A DNA stretch of 64,000 bases, from the NCBI GenBank assembly GCA_964525755.1, contig CAZGIK010000010.1, forward strand, positions 61,219 through 125,218. Direction: 5' to 3'. Position 1 is the first letter of the stretch, and each line of letters starts with the position of its first letter. The position numbers and the translations under genes are program-made. The stretch comes from UBA6176 sp964525755 (GTDB lineage: Bacteria > Verrucomicrobiota > Verrucomicrobiia > Limisphaerales > UBA9464). Of this stretch, positions 33,684 to 42,830 are shown in pieces. The notes below the pieces were generated by a model. That model did no database searches and had not been told where the DNA came from. It saw only the letters and a program-made list of their open reading frames with translations.

Positions 33684-33848
33684 GGGGTTCGGGGGGTCCG
33701 AAGTCGCGTGGTTCTAACGGCCGGCCCCTTCCCCCGCAAGCCGCGACAGCCGTCCGGTGCCGTTCCGTTCCCGGTCATCCCGGCCACGAAACCATTGCCC
33801 GCCGCCGGTGTTTCGCCTTTGTTCAGCGGCACACAGTCACGTCACCCC

Positions 33849-34262
33849 ATGAAGATCGCCCCCGCCTTCCACCGATCCGCCCGGCTCTCCCGGCGGTCCG
33901 CCTTCACCCTGGTGGAGATCATGATCGTCGTCCTGATCATCGGCCTCCTGGCCATGATCGCCATCCCCAACGTGAAGCGTTCCCTCGAGAAGGCGCGCCT
34001 CCAGACCATCCAGGTCAACCTGCGGACGATCGAGAACGTGAAGATCCAGTGGGCGGCGGAGAACAAGAAGGGGGGCGACGCCACGCCGTCCGAGGGCGAC
34101 CTGGCCCCGTACTTCCAGAACAGCCGGTTCCCGTCGCCGGTGGTCGGCGAGACCTACAACATCAATTCAGTCGACGTCCCGGCCACCGCCACCACCCCGT
34201 CCAAGCTCCTCACCATCCCGGCCGGGGGCACGATCACGATCGACGGCGAGGACGCCCGCTAG
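33849..34262 (+). CDS. orphan type II secretion/type IV pilin-like pseudopilin
   Basis: A 137-aa protein with a class III signal: a basic leader, then RSAFTLVEIMIVVLIIGLLAMIAIPNVKRS. The prepilin peptidase site is between A and F, with Glu5 of the mature protein present. A helical N-terminus (ARLQTIQVNLRTIENVKIQWAAEN) precedes a short beta-rich globular end (YFQNSRFPSPVVGETYNINSV), as in GspG-like pseudopilins. No secretion or pilus assembly gene is nearby. The ATG at 33849 lacks an obvious Shine-Dalgarno. The 3' end overlaps the convergent protease gene by 4 bases. Confidence 0.85.
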   Translation: MKIAPAFHRSARLSRRSAFTLVEIMIVVLIIGLLAMIAIPNVKRSLEKARLQTIQVNLRTIENVKIQWAAENKKGGDATPSEGDLAPYFQNSRFPSPVVGETYNINSVDVPATATTPSKLLTIPAGGTITIDGEDAR

Positions 34263-35542
34263 CCCGCCGACCGTCCCGCACCGGGCGCCCCCTGCCGGAG
34301 CAGCGCGGCCTCCCGCTCCAGGAGAGTGGGATGCGAGTGGTGGAAGGCGCTGTGCCAGGGGTGGGGGTGGAGGTTGGTCAGGTTCTTGCCGGCCAGCTTG
34401 TGCAGGGCGGAGACCAGCGGGGCGGGGCTGCCGACGGCCTCGCGGGCGAACGCGTCGGCCTGGTACTCATGGCGGCGCGAGAGGACGTTGAACAGCGGGG
34501 TGATCCAGAAGGAGACCGTTCCCGAGAGCAGCGCGAACAGCAGCAGCACCGGGGCCGCCCCGGCGTCGGCCGGGAACCCGAACGCCCCCGTGAACTCCGC
34601 GCGCCCCGCCAGCCAGCCCAGCGCGGCGAAGCCGCCGAGGGAGAAGCCCAGAGAGACGACCAGGGTTCGCGGGATGTGCCCCAGCCGATGATGCCCGATC
34701 TCGTGGGCGAGCACGGCCTCGAGTTCGTCGGGTGACAGCTGCTCGATCAACGTGTCGTACAGCGCGATCTTCCGGAAGCGGCCGATCCCGGTGAAATAGG
34801 CGTTGGCGTGGCGCGAGCGGCGGCTGCCGTCGACCACCTGGATCGTCCGGGCGGCGAACCCGGTCCGGCGGGCGAGGTCCATCAGCCGCTCCCGCAGGGG
34901 CCCGTCGGGCAGGGGGGTGAACCGGTTGAACAGGGGCAGAATGAGCACCGGCGCCACCCCCATCAGGATCAGCTGGAACCCGGTCAGGACCGCCCACGCC
35001 CAGAGCCACCAGCGGTCCCCGGCCGCCTCGAAGAGCCGCAGCAGGACCCACACCATCGGGAACCCGAGCCCGAGGGCCAGTCCCGCGCCCTTCAGCCGGT
35101 CGGCCACCCAGGTGCCCGGGGTGGTGGTGTTGAATCCGAACCGTTCCTCGAGCCGGAACTGCGCCCACCATTCCAGCGGGAGCGAGGGGAGCGAGAGGGC
35201 GAAGCCCACCCCGATCAGCCACAAGGCCGGGGCGACCGATGATCCCCGGTGCCCGGCAACCCATTCGTTCCACGTCCACGGCAGGATTCCGCTGAACAGG
35301 ATCGCGAGCAGGACGGCGGTGGACCAGGCCTCGTCCACCTGCCCGAGACGGGCGCGGGCCAGGGTGTACTCGGCCGAGCGACGGCCGGTCTCCGGGTCGA
35401 TCACCGCCGCCAGCCCCTCCGGCACGCGGCCGCCCTGCGCCCGCACGTGCGCCTGGTTCAGCCGGTCGAGCCAAGTCTGCCCCGCCCAGCGCAGCAGGAT
35501 CAGGCCGCCCGCCAGCCCCTGGATGAATTCCCCGGTGTCCAT
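34259..35542 (-). CDS. Ste24-like M48 membrane metalloprotease
   Basis: A 427-aa membrane zinc protease of the CAAX prenyl protease 1 type. Several membrane helices form the N-terminal half. PLFNRFTPLPDGPLRERLMDLARRTGF precedes the domain, RHANAYFTGIGRFRKIALYDTLIEQLSPDELEAVLAHEIGHHRLGHI holds the H-E-x-x-H zinc site, and EYQADAFAREAVG gives the third ligand. Bacterial members are thought to degrade or process membrane proteins rather than prenylated ones. I chose the ATG at 35542; in-frame starts at 35590 and 35620 would run into the putative MacA promoter at 35602-35630. Confidence 0.9.
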   Translation of the reverse strand: MDTGEFIQGLAGGLILLRWAGQTWLDRLNQAHVRAQGGRVPEGLAAVIDPETGRRSAEYTLARARLGQVDEAWSTAVLLAILFSGILPWTWNEWVAGHRGSSVAPALWLIGVGFALSLPSLPLEWWAQFRLEERFGFNTTTPGTWVADRLKGAGLALGLGFPMVWVLLRLFEAAGDRWWLWAWAVLTGFQLILMGVAPVLILPLFNRFTPLPDGPLRERLMDLARRTGFAARTIQVVDGSRRSRHANAYFTGIGRFRKIALYDTLIEQLSPDELEAVLAHEIGHHRLGHIPRTLVVSLGFSLGGFAALGWLAGRAEFTGAFGFPADAGAAPVLLLFALLSGTVSFWITPLFNVLSRRHEYQADAFAREAVGSPAPLVSALHKLAGKNLTNLHPHPWHSAFHHSHPTLLEREAALLRQGAPGAGRSAG

Positions 35543-35601
35543 TCGCGTCCAGCCAGCCTGTCGATCCCGCCCCCGGCGGGCAATCCCCATGGAAACACCG
35601 A

Positions 35602-35630
35602 TTGCACGTGTGCGTATCAATGCCTATTCT
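35602..35630 (+). promoter_or_regulatory. sigma-70-type promoter of the MacAB-like operon
   Basis: TTGCAC (35602-35607) and TATTCT (35625-35630) are separated by exactly 17 bases. They fit -35/-10 elements well, in a locally A+T-richer segment. The expected transcription start, near 35637, is only about 8 bases before the ATG at 35645, which would give a nearly leaderless mRNA. GCAC/GTGC arms with a GT centre (35604-35613) overlap the -35 box and could be a regulator site. Confidence 0.5.
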
Positions 35631-35644
35631 GGGCGCTGCAGTTC

Positions 35645-36859
35645 ATGAGAACCCTTTTGACGGTCATCTTGGCGGCGGCCCTGGGCGCGGGCGGCTGGTG
35701 GTTCTGGCAGAAGCGCCAGGCGGGTGCCGACACCGATGTCGCCTCGACGCGGCCGCGGTCCGCAGTGGTGGAGACCCGCAGCATCCGCTTCGCCGTCACC
35801 GCGGCGGGGGACATCGGCCCGGCGGAACAGGTGAGCGTCCGGCCCGAGGTCAACGGGCGGATCGAGATCCTGACGGTCGACGTGGGGGACTTCGTGGCCA
35901 GGGACCAGCTTCTCTTCAAGTTGGATGACCGGGAGTTGCAGACCCAGAAGGAGCAGGAGGAGAAGACGGTGATCCGCTCCCGACTCCAGCTGGAGCAGGC
36001 CCAGCGGAACCACGACCGGGCGGCCGAGCTGTTCGAGAGCAAGCTGATCTCGCAGGAGTTGTTCGAGGACGCGCGGACCCAGTTCGAGATCGCCCGCAAC
36101 GACCTGGCCCGGGCGGCGAACAGCCTTGAGCTGATCGAGGAACGCCTGCGCAAGACGGAGGTCCGGGCTCCCTTCGACTGCACCGTGCTGACCCGTCCCG
36201 TGTCGGTGGGGCAGGCGGTCAGCGGCTCGGGCGGCTTCAATTCGGGGACCGAGGTGCTGACGATCGCCAACCTCAACGACCTCGTCATCAGCGCGCACAT
36301 CAACCAGGCCGACGTGACCCGCCTGACCGTCAACCAGGAGGTGGACGTGACGGTGGAGGCGATCCCGGGCCTGAAGCTCAAGGGCGTGGTGGAGCGGTTG
36401 GCGCCGCAGTCCACGATCCGGAACAACATCCGGGGCTTTGCCGCCCGGATCCTCCTGCGGGATGCCGACAAACAGGTGCGTCCCGGCATGACGGCGAACA
36501 TCACCATCCCGGTGGCCAGCGCCGACGACGTGGTGGCCGCGCCGCTGTCGTCGATCTTCACCGAGACCAATCCCGACACCCGCCAGGTGGAGCGCTATGT
36601 CTGGGTCCGACAGGGCACCGGCTGGGAGCGTCGCCCGGTGGAGATCGGGGTGAGCGACTATTTCTTCGTCGAGGTCACCCGCGGTCTGACCGCCGGCGAC
36701 GAGGTCTCGCTCGAGGACCGGTCGGCGGAGGCCAAGGCGGCCAAGGGTCCGGCGGCGACCGCCGCCGGCAAACCCTCGGCGGGCGGCTCCACCGGCGGCT
36801 CGGGCAGCACGGCGTCCTCGGGCGTCTCCTCCTCCCGGCCCCAGACCGCCGCCCGTTGA
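35645..36859 (+). CDS. MacA/HlyD-like periplasmic adaptor of an ABC exporter
   Basis: A 404-aa membrane-fusion protein with an N-terminal signal anchor (MRTLLTVILAAALGAGGWWFW). Then come lipoyl half (EVNGRIEILTVDVGDFVARDQLLFKLDDRELQ), coiled-coil hairpin of about 95 residues, second lipoyl half (TEVRAPFDCTVLTRPVSVGQAVSG) and a beta-barrel with NQADVTRLTVNQEVDVTVEAIPGLKLKGVVERLAPQS. A Ser/Gly/Ala-rich tail of about 50 residues ends the protein. Followed after 37 bases by the ATPase and two permeases, so it is the adaptor of that exporter. No outer-membrane channel gene is present. Confidence 0.92.
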   Translation: MRTLLTVILAAALGAGGWWFWQKRQAGADTDVASTRPRSAVVETRSIRFAVTAAGDIGPAEQVSVRPEVNGRIEILTVDVGDFVARDQLLFKLDDRELQTQKEQEEKTVIRSRLQLEQAQRNHDRAAELFESKLISQELFEDARTQFEIARNDLARAANSLELIEERLRKTEVRAPFDCTVLTRPVSVGQAVSGSGGFNSGTEVLTIANLNDLVISAHINQADVTRLTVNQEVDVTVEAIPGLKLKGVVERLAPQSTIRNNIRGFAARILLRDADKQVRPGMTANITIPVASADDVVAAPLSSIFTETNPDTRQVERYVWVRQGTGWERRPVEIGVSDYFFVEVTRGLTAGDEVSLEDRSAEAKAAKGPAATAAGKPSAGGSTGGSGSTASSGVSSSRPQTAAR

Positions 36860-36896
36860 TCCTTCCTCCCCCGAAGTCCACACCACGCCTCAGCCC

Positions 36897-37612
<716 letters not shown>

Positions 37613-37616
<4 letters not shown>

Positions 37617-38983
37617 ACCTGTTCAATGCCATCGGGGTGGGGTTGAAGCAGATCTGGGCGCACAAGTTTCGCAGCGCCCTGACCATGCTCGGCATCATCC
37701 TCGGCGTCTCCTCGCTGGTGGCCATGAGCGCGATGGTTCAGGGGATGGAGAACGGCCTGAAGGAGGCGCTGGTGGCGATCGGCGGCCTGCAGAAGATCCG
37801 GGTCGAGCCCCAGGGGCTGCCGGCCGAGCAGCGCCACCTGCGCGACTTCGCCCGCGGGGTGACGCTGGCCGACGTCCATGCGCTCCGGGCCCAGGCGCCC
37901 GAGGTGGACGCGGTCTCACCCGAGATGCGACTCGACCGTCCGCCGACACTGGCCGCCCGGGGGCGGACGCACCGCACCTTCATGACCGCCGGCGTCTGGC
38001 CGGTGCAGCTCGAGATGATGGAACACCGGATCGAGCATGGCCGGATGTTCAACGAGCTCGACGACGAGCGGGCGCTGAGCGTGTGCGTGATCGGGACCGG
38101 CATCCGGGACGAATTGTTCGGCAGCCGGGAGGAGACCGGTCGGGACATCATTCCGCTGGGCGAGACCATGACCATCAACGGGGAGCCCTTCACCATCATC
38201 GGGATGTTCCAGCACTACGAGGGTGAGCAGGAGCGCCGGGAACGGATCCAGCGGGAGGCCGAGGCCGAGCGGCGCCGGGCGGCGGGCGAGAAGGGGCCAT
38301 CCCGCGACCGGGGCCGCGGCGGTCGACGGGGGAACTTCGCCTACTGGATCAAGAACAACACCGTGTACATGCCGCTGAACACCATGTGGATGAAGCTTAT
38401 GGCCGGCAGCACGAACCTGCCCCCCGAACCCCGCCTCTCCAACCTGGAGGTGCGGATCCACGACGTGGACCTCCTCGACCGGGCCCTCACCCAGGTCCGC
38501 AACACCCTGATGATCACCCACCGCGGGATCGAGGACTTCTCCTTCCGCACCCAGGAGGACTGGGCCGAGAACATCCAGACGACCGTCCGGAACGCCCGCC
38601 TGAGCGGGGGGTTGATCGCCGGGATCAGCCTGTTCGTCGGCGGAATCGGGATCATGAACATCATGCTGGCCTCGATCAGCGAACGCATCCGCGAGATCGG
38701 CATCCGCAAGGCCGTCGGCGCGGCGGGCGTCGACATCTTCACCCAGATCCTCGTGGAGAGCGTCGTGGTCGCCTCGCTGGGCGGCCTGCTGGGGCTGGCC
38801 TGCTCGCGGCTTGTCGTCTGGCTGATCACCCAGGTGACCCCCACCGACACCGCCCCGGTGATCACACTGGGATCGATGGCCTTCGCCTTCGGCTTCAGCG
38901 CGGTGGTCGGCGTCCTCGCCGGCCTGTTCCCCGCCATCAAGGCCGCCCGCATGAACGTCATCCAGTCCCTCCGCTACGACTGA
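37613..38983 (+). CDS. MacB-type ABC permease 1
   Basis: A 456-aa permease. TM1 (HKFRSALTMLGIILGVSSLVAMSAMVQGM) is followed by a large periplasmic MacB_PCD domain of about 290 residues. It contains a charged low-complexity stretch rich in E/R (about 205-245). Three C-terminal helices start at LSGGLIAGISLFVGGIGIMNIMLASISERIREIGIRKAVGA, the FtsX signature, and the end reads LFPAIKAARMNVIQSLRYD. Overlaps the ATPase by 4 bases and the second permease by 1 base (TGATG). Likely one half of a heterodimer. Confidence 0.93.
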
Positions 38984-40347
38984 TGAGCCTGCTCAACACC
39001 ATCCTGATCGGTCTCAAGGAGGTCTGGGCCCACAAGTTCCGGTCGCTCCTGACCATGTTCGGCATCGTCCTCGGCGTGGCGTCGCTGGTCGGCATGAGCG
39101 CCATCATCCAGGGCATGGAGAACGGGATGCGGGAATCGATGGTGGCGATGGGTGGAGCCGACAAGGTCCTGCTGGAGGCGCAGGCGGTCCCCTCCTGGCA
39201 GGACCACCTCGCCGACCAGGCCCCGGGGCGCACGATGCGCGACGTCCTGGCCCTCCGGGCCTCGGCCCCCCTGATCCGGGTGGTCTCCCCCGAGATGTCG
39301 GTGGGGGACATCCCGATCTCCCGCGGTGAACGGTATGCCGACGCGAGCGAGGTGGTCGGGGTGTGGTCCGAGGTGCTCGACATGAACCTCCACACCGTCG
39401 CCCACGGCCGGTTCTTCACCAGCCTCGACGAGGAGCTCGCGAACCCGGTGGTGGTGATCGGCACGGGCATCCGGGACGAGCTGTTCGGGCGTCCGGACGA
39501 GGTCGGGCACGAGATCATCCCGATCGGCGAGCAGATCCATCTCGGCGGGCAGCCGTTCACCATCGTGGGCATGTTCGCCGAGTACGTCAGCGAGCAGGAG
39601 GCCAAGGAACGGGCGTTGGCCCGGCTCCGGAAGGACAAGCCCCAGGCGGAGGAGGCTGGTCCAAAGCGCCGGCGCGGATGGGGACGCCGGGGGGGCTGGG
39701 CCTTCGACCGGAAGAACCGCACCGTCTACATGCCGCTCAACACCGCGTGGATGCGATTCCGGCTGGCCGGCGACCTCGACGGGATCCCGGACCCCCGTCT
39801 CTCGGACATCGACATCAAGGTGGCGGACTTCAGCCAGTTGGAGGTGGCGCTGCAGCAGGCCCGCAACGTCCTGCTCGTCACCCATGGCGGCATCGAGGAC
39901 TTCACCTTCCGCACCCAGGAAAACCAGATCGAGAGCATCAACCAGCAGATCAAGAACGCCCGGCTGAGCGGCGGGATCATCGCCGGGATCAGCCTTCTCG
40001 TCGGCGGGATCGGCATCATGAACATCATGCTGGCGTCGATCAACGAGCGCATCCGGGAGATCGGGACCTGCAAGGCCCTCGGCGCCACCGGCGGCGCGGT
40101 GTTCATCCAGATCGTGGTGGAAAGCGTCGTGCTCTCGATCCTCGGCGCCCTGCTCGGCCTCCTCGCCTCAGGCGGGCTGGTCGGCGTGCTCGGCATGATC
40201 TCCCCCACCGCCAATTCGCCCGTGATCACCTGGGCCGCCCAGTCGGTCGCCGTCGCGTTCTCGGCCGGCGTCGGCGTCGTGGCCGGCCTCTTCCCCGCCA
40301 TCAAGGCCGCCCGGCTCAACCCGATCGAGGCGCTCCGCTACGAGTAG
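38983..40347 (+). CDS. MacB-type ABC permease 2 (tandem paralogue)
   Basis: A 454-aa permease, collinear with its neighbour: HKFRSLLTMFGIVLGVASLVGMSAIIQGMENGM at TM1, a periplasmic domain with another E/K/R-rich insert (about 205-235), RTVYMPLNTAWMRF, and LSGGIIAGISLLVGGIGIMNIMLASINERIREIGTCKALGATGG. The end reads LFPAIKAARLNPIEALRYE. The two permeases differ through most of the periplasmic domain, which argues for a heteromeric transporter rather than recent duplication. Convergent with apaG, 6 bases apart. Confidence 0.93.
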   Translation: MSLLNTILIGLKEVWAHKFRSLLTMFGIVLGVASLVGMSAIIQGMENGMRESMVAMGGADKVLLEAQAVPSWQDHLADQAPGRTMRDVLALRASAPLIRVVSPEMSVGDIPISRGERYADASEVVGVWSEVLDMNLHTVAHGRFFTSLDEELANPVVVIGTGIRDELFGRPDEVGHEIIPIGEQIHLGGQPFTIVGMFAEYVSEQEAKERALARLRKDKPQAEEAGPKRRRGWGRRGGWAFDRKNRTVYMPLNTAWMRFRLAGDLDGIPDPRLSDIDIKVADFSQLEVALQQARNVLLVTHGGIEDFTFRTQENQIESINQQIKNARLSGGIIAGISLLVGGIGIMNIMLASINERIREIGTCKALGATGGAVFIQIVVESVVLSILGALLGLLASGGLVGVLGMISPTANSPVITWAAQSVAVAFSAGVGVVAGLFPAIKAARLNPIEALRYE

Positions 40348-40353
40348 GCGACC

Positions 40354-40764
40354 CTACCCGAGTTGGATGGGATCCCCCCCCGGCACCACCATCCGGAACC
40401 GCGGAATACGGGTGAAGACCCGGCGCCCTTCGGCATCGATCCCCAGATAGGCGCCCTCGGCGACGGCTGTCCGGGTGTTGATCAGGTGCTGGCTGTTGTA
40501 CCCGAACTGGCCCCCGGGGGGGATGCACGGGGTCTCGCCGACCACCCCGTCGCCCTCCACCACCAGCACGTCGCCGTCGTCATGGGTCACCACCCATTTG
40601 CGGCCCTTGATGGTCACGGCCAGGTCGCTGTCGTTGTGGATCGTGATGAAGTAGACGAAGGAGTGTGGACGGTCCGCCGCGCCGGCCGGCAGGCGGCGGT
40701 AGACCAGCTTGTCCACGGTGACCCGCAGGCCCGGCAGCTCGAAGGCCTGGCAGTTGTTTCCCAT
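40354..40764 (-). CDS. apaG: ApaG domain protein
   Basis: A 136-aa DUF525 immunoglobulin-like protein. LRVTVDKLVYRRLPAGAADRPHSFVYFITIHNDSDLAVTIKGRKWVVTHDDG and VVGETPCIPPGGQFGYNSQHLINTRTAVAEGAYLG match ApaG closely (the conserved W-x-x-T/H and G-x-x-P-x-x-x-P-G-x-x-F blocks). Role uncertain; in enterobacteria it neighbours apaH, which is absent here. 45 bases separate it from the LAB_N gene upstream on the same strand. Confidence 0.92.
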   Translation of the reverse strand: MGNNCQAFELPGLRVTVDKLVYRRLPAGAADRPHSFVYFITIHNDSDLAVTIKGRKWVVTHDDGDVLVVEGDGVVGETPCIPPGGQFGYNSQHLINTRTAVAEGAYLGIDAEGRRVFTRIPRFRMVVPGGDPIQLG

Positions 40765-40809
40765 TCGGTGCCGAAGATAGGAGGGGGCCCAAGGGCCGCA
40801 AGGTCCTCG

Positions 40810-41229
40810 TCATCCCGTTTCACCGGCCGATGCGTCGGCCGGGTACGCCTGACCACACCGCGGGCAGTAATGGTACTCGGCGGCCCCCGCCGTGCCGCAC
40901 CCGGGACAGTGCCGGCGTCGGCGTTCGGTCCGGTGGTGGATCAGGAGGTTGCGCAGGTACGGGATCCACGAGAAGGCGTAGGCCGCCACGAACACCGAGT
41001 CGCGACGGTACACGGCCGCATACGCCAGCAGCAGCAGGGCGCCGGTCAGGCTCATCCACCAGAACGCCGCCGGGATCACCACCCGCTTCTGCCGCTCGGT
41101 GGCGTACCACTGGACGAGGAATCGCCCCGTGAAGACGAGGTTTCCCAGCCATCCGACCACCTTCCAGAAGTTCCATTGAATGCCGAGGAACTGGCCGTCG
41201 GCCGCGAGCAGCCCGAGGGAGGCGGTCAT
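40810..41229 (-). CDS. LAB_N lipid-A-biosynthesis-like membrane domain with C-terminal zinc ribbon
   Basis: A 139-aa protein. Residues about 10-95 are LAB_N: WNFWKVVGWLGNLVFTGRFLVQWYATERQKRVVIPAAFWWMSLTGALLLLAYAAVYRRDSVFVAAYAFSWIPYLRNL, with three helices. In other bacteria this domain occurs alone next to ArnC-type GT2 or fused to LpxB. The last 40 residues carry HCPGCG and YCPRCGQ, a C2-x10-C2 zinc ribbon that is not a usual partner. Lipid-linked sugar metabolism is inferred from the family. I chose the ATG at 41229. Confidence 0.85.
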   Translation of the reverse strand: MTASLGLLAADGQFLGIQWNFWKVVGWLGNLVFTGRFLVQWYATERQKRVVIPAAFWWMSLTGALLLLAYAAVYRRDSVFVAAYAFSWIPYLRNLLIHHRTERRRRHCPGCGTAGAAEYHYCPRCGQAYPADASAGETG

Positions 41230-41368
41230 GACCGCGGCAGGATGCGCCCCATGGGATGCCGGGCAAGCCCCCGGTTCCTTCCGGGGTTTTGACATCGGGC
41301 GCCCGGTCGGCATCCTGCCCCCCCCGGCCGTCCGCTCCCGTCCCCGACCGGGCACTGCTGATCCTCGA

Positions 41369-41935
41369 ATGACCGTCGCTCCCATCCCCCGTGGTTCCCG
41401 CGCCTCCGCCGGGATTGTCGTCCTGGTGGTCCTCGCCCTCGGCCTCTGCGGGCTGTGCGCCTGGCAATGGTGGCGGGAGACCGCCCTGCGACAACGGGTC
41501 GAGTCCGCCGACTCGGCCGTCGCCGACCTGGGCCGCGAGAAATCGGACCTTGAGACCACCGTCAACCGCCTCGGCGACGAGGTGCGTCGACTGGAAACCG
41601 CCGCCCGGGAGCGTGAGACGCGCCTGGAGGGGTTGGCCTCGGATCTGGATGCCGCCCGCCGTGAGGCGGACTCCCTCAAGGCGGATGCCGCCCAGGTCGA
41701 TGTCTTCCGACAGGCGCTGGCCGAGGCGAACACGGCCATCCAGCGGCAGAACGGGGAGATGCAGCAACTGAACGCGGCCTACGGGAAGCTGGCGGAGGAA
41801 CGCAACGAGGTGGTCGGCAAGTACAACGCCCTCGGGCGCGAGTACGAGAAGGTGGTGCTGGAGTTCAACGCCACGGTGGAGAAGTACAACCAGCTGGTCC
41901 GCGAGCTGGAGGCGGCGCGGCCCAAGGCCAGGTAG
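41369..41935 (+). CDS. membrane-anchored coiled-coil protein
   Basis: A 188-aa protein. One membrane segment near the N-terminus (ASAGIVVLVVLALGLCGLCAW) is followed by about 150 residues of continuous heptad-like helix (REKSDLETTVNRLGDEVRRLETAARERETRLEGL...; ALGREYEKVVLEFNATVEKYNQLVRELEAA). No enzyme motif. Similar to small coiled-coil 'hypothetical' proteins in Verrucomicrobia; role perhaps structural. Divergent from the LAB_N gene, 139 bases apart. Confidence 0.75.
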   Translation: MTVAPIPRGSRASAGIVVLVVLALGLCGLCAWQWWRETALRQRVESADSAVADLGREKSDLETTVNRLGDEVRRLETAARERETRLEGLASDLDAARREADSLKADAAQVDVFRQALAEANTAIQRQNGEMQQLNAAYGKLAEERNEVVGKYNALGREYEKVVLEFNATVEKYNQLVRELEAARPKAR

Positions 41936-41988
41936 GGCCCGCCCCGCGGGGCCGACCCGCGCTTGCCTCCGCCGGACGGGGACGCACT

Positions 41989-42783
41989 ATGGCGATGCGG
42001 GCCCGCCAAGGGTCCGCCGACCCGCGCATGGCTGCCCACAAGGAATCCCAATCCCCGCCCGCCAACTTCGAGGAGGCGTACTGCCGACGGTACCGCGTCC
42101 GTCCCGCACGGTTCGTCGCCTCGGCCTTCTGGCGAACCCTCTACCGCCACGGCATTCCGCTGACCGTCCTCACCGGCGGTTTCGACCGCGAGTTCTTCCA
42201 GCGGGACGTGGAAACCTTGGTGGCCATCGGTGCCGGCTCCACCCAGGACGACCTCGACCGGGCGATCGACGAACACCGTTCCCTCGCCGACCTCGAGCGC
42301 AGCATCATCCGCGGGACGCTCAAGTGCCGGGTGTCGGACGAACGGCTCTGGAATGTCTTCCAGCCGCTGACCGCCGGGATCCGCCCGGTGGAGAAGGTGG
42401 AGGATGCCGCGCCGGTGCGGACGCGTCCGCTGGCCGGGGAGACGTCGGACGTCCGGGCGCCGGGGGTCACGGTCGACGGGCTGGAGGCCCGGGGGGTGAT
42501 GTTGCGCAAGCTTTCCCGCGTGCATGAGGCCGTGGTGCGCGGGGGGGATCCGGTCCGGCTCCTGGCGGGGGCGGGGCTGGTGGGGGAGGCACTGGAGGAG
42601 GCGCTCGATCGGTGCGCGGGGCTGCGTCCCGAGATCGCCTGGCTGCGGAAGCACCTCGGTGAGGCCCGCGAGATGGAGCAGCTCCGCGAGGAGAACCGTC
42701 GACTGGCCCGGCTGGTGAAGGATCTCAGCCTCCAGGTGGCAGCCGGAAACGGCCCGGCCGCGCCGCCCCCGGGCGGGGGTTGA
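41989..42783 (+). CDS. 264-aa protein of unknown function with C-terminal coiled coil
   Basis: I do not recognise this family. The N-terminal 110 residues (NFEEAYCRRYRVRPARFVASAFWRTLYRHGIPLTVLTGGFDREFFQRDVETLVAIGAGSTQDDLDRAIDEHR) look like a folded helical domain. A Pro/Gly/Thr-rich linker follows, then a helical C-terminus with QLREENRRLARLVKDLSLQ, resembling a leucine zipper. It is on the same strand 53 bases after the coiled-coil gene. An ATG at 42028 would drop the first 13 poorly structured residues. Function cannot be assigned. Confidence 0.65.
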   Translation: MAMRARQGSADPRMAAHKESQSPPANFEEAYCRRYRVRPARFVASAFWRTLYRHGIPLTVLTGGFDREFFQRDVETLVAIGAGSTQDDLDRAIDEHRSLADLERSIIRGTLKCRVSDERLWNVFQPLTAGIRPVEKVEDAAPVRTRPLAGETSDVRAPGVTVDGLEARGVMLRKLSRVHEAVVRGGDPVRLLAGAGLVGEALEEALDRCAGLRPEIAWLRKHLGEAREMEQLREENRRLARLVKDLSLQVAAGNGPAAPPPGGG

Positions 42784-42789
42784 TCCCTT

Positions 42790-42820
42790 TGCGGCCGGCG
42801 CGGCCGGGGGGCGGCCCGCA
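42790..42820. terminator. G+C-rich hairpin between convergent genes
   Basis: TGCGG (42790-42794) pairs with CCGCA (42816-42820), continuing as CC/GG with one bulge. An inner GGCCG/CGGCC repeat offers a competing stem. It fills the 47-base gap between two convergent stops. No uridine tract follows, so this is weak. Confidence 0.3.
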
Positions 42821-42830
42821 GGAATACGGA

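Noticed and set aside
42640..42740. Possible IS3-family OrfA remnant (QLREENRRLARLVKDLSLQ resembles the end of OrfA proteins)
   Set aside because: The preceding 200 residues lack a transposase helix-turn-helix, there is no OrfB and no terminal inverted repeat. A generic leucine zipper explains it.
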